In this document: in pieces, positions 16,742 through 19,201 of the stretch
Layout: each line of letters opens with the position of its first letter
Position numbering within the stretch: position 1 is the first letter of the stretch
Assembly (NCBI GenBank): GCA_003156235.1
Contig: PMGP01000392.1
Span: 1-19,201 of the forward strand
Direction of reading: 5' to 3'
DNA from: Acidobacteriaceae bacterium
GTDB taxonomy: Bacteria; Acidobacteriota; Terriglobia; Terriglobales; Acidobacteriaceae
Length of the DNA stretch: 19,201 nt
Translations under genes and position numbers: made by a program
The notes under the pieces: model-generated
The model's database searches: none
What the model saw: the letters and a program-made list of their open reading frames with translations, nothing else
Told to the model about the DNA's origin: nothing

Positions 16742-19117
16742 GTGAAAAGTTGGACTGCAAATTGCCGATTTGTTTTGATTCTTTTGATGGTTGCCGCATC
16801 GTATGGCAGCTTGGTTGCCCAGGATGCATTGCCCTCAGGCAACGCGGCGGTGATCACTCGCGGGGCGAACTTTGCCAACGTCGATGAAATCATGAATGCG
16901 GCGGTTGCACAAGGGACGATTCCCGGAGGCGTCGTACTGATCGGGCACAACGGAGCTGTGGTTTATCGCAAAGCTTACGGCATGCGTTCGCTGGAACCGG
17001 GCAGGGAAGCGATGACCGTAGACACCATCTTCGATCTTGCTTCGCTGACTAAGTGCATTGCCACGGCGACTTCAGTGATGAAGCTGGTGCAGGAAGGGAA
17101 GGTTCGGCTGAATGAGCCGGCGGCAACCTACTTGCCGGAGTTCGCAAAAAATGGGAAGAGCGACATTACGGTCCGCGAGCTGCTTACGCATTTTTCCGGG
17201 CTGACGGAGGACCTCGATCTCAAAACGGAGTGGAAGGGGCGCGATGTTGCCTACCAGATGGTCATGGATCAGAAGCCTGCCTTTCCTCCCGGCTCGCGCT
17301 TTCTCTATAGCGATATTAACTTTGAGACGCTCGGATTTCTGGTTGAGAAAGTTTCCGGCATGAGCCTGGATGAATATGCAGCGAAGAATGTCTTCGCTCC
17401 TCTGGAGATGAAAGAAACACGCTTTCTTCCGCCCGCAGAATGGCTTTCGCGCATTGCGCCGACGGAGTACGACGAAAGCCATCATATGCTGCGCGGCGTA
17501 GTACATGACCCGACTGCGCGCCGAATGGGTGGCGTTGCTGGTCACGCCGGATTATTTTCAACCGCCGATGATCTAGCGAAATTCGCGCAGGATCAGCTCA
17601 CCGGCTTTCATGTGCTCACGCCACTGACGGTGAAGAAGATGACCACTCCGCAGCAGCCGCCCACGTCTTCAGCGCTGCGCGGCCTGGGCTGGGACATTCA
17701 TTCGCCGTATTCCTCCCCTCGCGGAGAGATATTTCCGATCGGCTCCTTTGGGCACACCGGGTTTACGGGTACGTCGATCTGGATCGATCCGGTTTCGGAG
17801 AGTTATGTGATTCTTCTGACTAACGCGGTTCATCCGCACGGCCATAACTCAGCGATCGTTCCGTTGCGCGCGCGGATTGCCACGGCGGCGGCCGAGAGAC
17901 TCGGACTCTCCGCTTCAGGCGATCCAAAACAGCACGCGGAGAGTCCGTCAGCTGCACGCAATGGCCCGGTCCGCACCGGCATCGATATGCTGGAAGCTCA
18001 TAATTATGCCGAACTTCGTGAAGAGGGCAAAGAGACCACCAAAGTCGCTCTGGTCACCAACCAAACCGGCGTGGACTCGCGCGGCAATCGCACCATCGAT
18101 TTGCTGGCCAAAGCACAGGGCATCCAGGTTATCGCTATCTTCAGTCCGGAGCACGGCGTAACCGGAAGCGTGGACACTACCGAGATTGGCGATTCCAAAG
18201 ACGCGGCATCAGGAATTCCTGTCTACAGCGTTTATGGAGATTCCAGCGCAAAGCGCCATCCTTCTCTGGATGTGTTGAAATTGGCGGATGTGATTGTCTA
18301 CGACATTCAGGACATTGGCGCGCGATTTTACACCTACGAAACTACGCTCGGCTACTTTATGGAGGCAGCGGCTCAGACAGGGCAGAAAATCTTTGTACTC
18401 GACCGTCCAAACCCAATCAACGGTTCAACCATTCAGGGACCTATCAGCGACAAGGGACGCGAAAACTTTATTAACTACGGGCAGGTTCCCATTCGCCATG
18501 GCATGACAATTGGCGAGCTGGCGCGTTTTTATAACTCCGAACGCGGCATTCATTCCAAGCTGAAGGTAATTCCGATGGAGGGATGGCAGCGTGGCGATTG
18601 GATGGATTCTACAGGGATTTTGTGGGTAAATCCATCCCCTAACATGCGCAGCCTGACCGAAGCAATTCTCTATCCAGGACTTGGAATACTGGAGGCCACA
18701 AATGTATCGCTGGGGCGTGGCACCGATACGCCCTTCGGGCTGCTGGGCGCTCCGTGGATTCAATCCCAAGAGCTGGCCGCCTACCTGAATGCGCGGGCTA
18801 TCAGCGGTGTTCGCTTTGTGCCGACAGAATTTATGCCCAGCGCCAGCGTGTATGGGCAGCAGAAATGCGGAGGCGTGAATATCATCGTCACCGACAGGAA
18901 TGCGTTCGACGCACCCGAACTTGGCATTGAGATTGCGTCCGCGCTCCACTCTCTTTATCCGCAGCAGTTCGAGATGAATAAACTGGATAACTTGATGCTG
19001 AACAAAGCCACTATGGATGCGATCAGCGCAGGGCAAGACCCGCGCCGCGTGTGGATGGATTGGGTCGAGGCAATTGAACTGTTCAAGCCGATTCGGGCTA
19101 AATACCTGCTGTACTGA
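16742..19117 (+). CDS. Secreted fusion: AmiE-like serine hydrolase + NamZ (DUF1343) exo-N-acetylmuramidase
   Basis: This 791-residue protein joins two cell-wall enzymes. Residues 1-26 are a Sec signal peptide (SLVA-QD). Residues ~45-385 form a class C beta-lactamase-fold serine hydrolase with Ser101-x-x-Lys104 (SLTK), Tyr189-Ser-Asp (YSD) and His338-Thr-Gly (HTG), plus the GGVAGHAGLFSTADDLAKF stretch typical of YbbE/AmiE relatives. After a low-complexity linker (~388-411), residues ~412-791 are DUF1343, the NamZ family: ALVTNQTG, FSPEHGVTG (Glu470), YDIQDIGARFYTYE, LDRPNPING, LWVNPSPNMRS and EATNVSLGRGTDTPF. In B. subtilis, AmiE removes the stem peptide from MurNAc and NamZ then releases MurNAc from the non-reducing end; they are separate proteins in the murQ operon. 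Here both activities would be on one polypeptide. The start is GTG, with AGGGG 6 nt upstream. It follows the epimerase after 89 nt and is probably in the same operon. Domain identity is confident; catalytic activity is inferred. Confidence 0.92.
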   Translation: MKSWTANCRFVLILLMVAASYGSLVAQDALPSGNAAVITRGANFANVDEIMNAAVAQGTIPGGVVLIGHNGAVVYRKAYGMRSLEPGREAMTVDTIFDLASLTKCIATATSVMKLVQEGKVRLNEPAATYLPEFAKNGKSDITVRELLTHFSGLTEDLDLKTEWKGRDVAYQMVMDQKPAFPPGSRFLYSDINFETLGFLVEKVSGMSLDEYAAKNVFAPLEMKETRFLPPAEWLSRIAPTEYDESHHMLRGVVHDPTARRMGGVAGHAGLFSTADDLAKFAQDQLTGFHVLTPLTVKKMTTPQQPPTSSALRGLGWDIHSPYSSPRGEIFPIGSFGHTGFTGTSIWIDPVSESYVILLTNAVHPHGHNSAIVPLRARIATAAAERLGLSASGDPKQHAESPSAARNGPVRTGIDMLEAHNYAELREEGKETTKVALVTNQTGVDSRGNRTIDLLAKAQGIQVIAIFSPEHGVTGSVDTTEIGDSKDAASGIPVYSVYGDSSAKRHPSLDVLKLADVIVYDIQDIGARFYTYETTLGYFMEAAAQTGQKIFVLDRPNPINGSTIQGPISDKGRENFINYGQVPIRHGMTIGELARFYNSERGIHSKLKVIPMEGWQRGDWMDSTGILWVNPSPNMRSLTEAILYPGLGILEATNVSLGRGTDTPFGLLGAPWIQSQELAAYLNARAISGVRFVPTEFMPSASVYGQQKCGGVNIIVTDRNAFDAPELGIEIASALHSLYPQQFEMNKLDNLMLNKATMDAISAGQDPRRVWMDWVEAIELFKPIRAKYLLY

Positions 19118-19121
19118 AGCA

Positions 19122-19150
19122 TGGTCACGGTTTATTTTTCTTGCTATAAA
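19122..19150 (+). promoter_or_regulatory. Possible promoter for a gene beyond the window
   Basis: TGGTCA (19122-19127), 17 nt, then an extended -10 TGC-TATAAA (19142-19150), starting 5 nt after the last stop. A stem-loop with CTGAG/CTCAG at its core (19175-19198) follows near the window edge. The -35 box is only a partial match and the downstream gene is not visible. Confidence 0.3.
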
Positions 19151-19201
19151 CTGTTTAATAACCGGATGCTGACCGTCTCTGAGCTTTCCCTCAGGGGCTA
19201 A

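Noticed and set aside
16742..17890. The N-terminal half of the last gene as a true beta-lactamase (resistance gene).
   Set aside because: The SxxK/YSD/HTG fold is shared by many serine hydrolases. The fusion to NamZ, the neighbouring murQ and the resemblance to YbbE/AmiE favour a cell-wall amidase.

Overview
The window looks like a chromosomal segment of a diderm, GC-rich heterotroph, most likely an Acidobacteriota (Terriglobia-type) species. The main clue is the ~1,240-residue outer-membrane receptor with an N-terminal carboxypeptidase-regulatory-like domain (Oar-like), a family strongly expanded in that phylum. Export signals on several neighbouring enzymes fit a periplasm. The assignment is inference, because there is no rRNA or other phylogenetic marker here.

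Left part (1-5536): the 5' end of katG (catalase-peroxidase, minus strand, running off the window) is divergent from a LysR regulator that keeps both redox cysteines of OxyR, a classic peroxide-stress pair. It is followed by smc, the chromosome condensation ATPase, which carries an unusual ~90-residue acidic/Gly-Gln-rich insertion inside its N-terminal ATPase head.

Right part (5734-19117): seven consecutive plus-strand genes read as one peptidoglycan-salvage locus. In order they are a sodium:solute symporter; MurQ (MurNAc-6-phosphate etherase, start overlapping the symporter stop); an outer-membrane TonB-type receptor behind its own strong promoter and a structured leader; a secreted GH20 beta-N-acetylhexosaminidase; a secreted SH3b-NlpC/P60 endopeptidase of YkfC type; a dipeptide epimerase (L-Ala-D/L-Glu type) with a Tat signal; and a secreted fusion of an AmiE-like serine hydrolase (beta-lactamase fold) to a NamZ/DUF1343 exo-N-acetylmuramidase. 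The inferred route is: the receptor brings cell-wall fragments across the outer membrane; GH20 removes GlcNAc; the AmiE domain strips the peptide; the NamZ domain releases MurNAc; YkfC-type cleavage frees L-Ala-D-Glu; the epimerase converts it to L-Ala-L-Glu in the periplasm; the symporter imports an amino sugar; and MurQ converts MurNAc-6P to GlcNAc-6P. A MurNAc kinase and a dipeptide importer are needed for this route and are not in the window.

Non-coding features of note are a perfect inverted repeat in the katG/oxyR gap, a 7-bp palindrome lying on the putative smc promoter, a near-consensus promoter plus a 10-codon leader ORF before the receptor gene, and a 15-bp UUCG-tetraloop hairpin after it. 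No tRNA, rRNA, CRISPR array, insertion sequence or integrase was seen.
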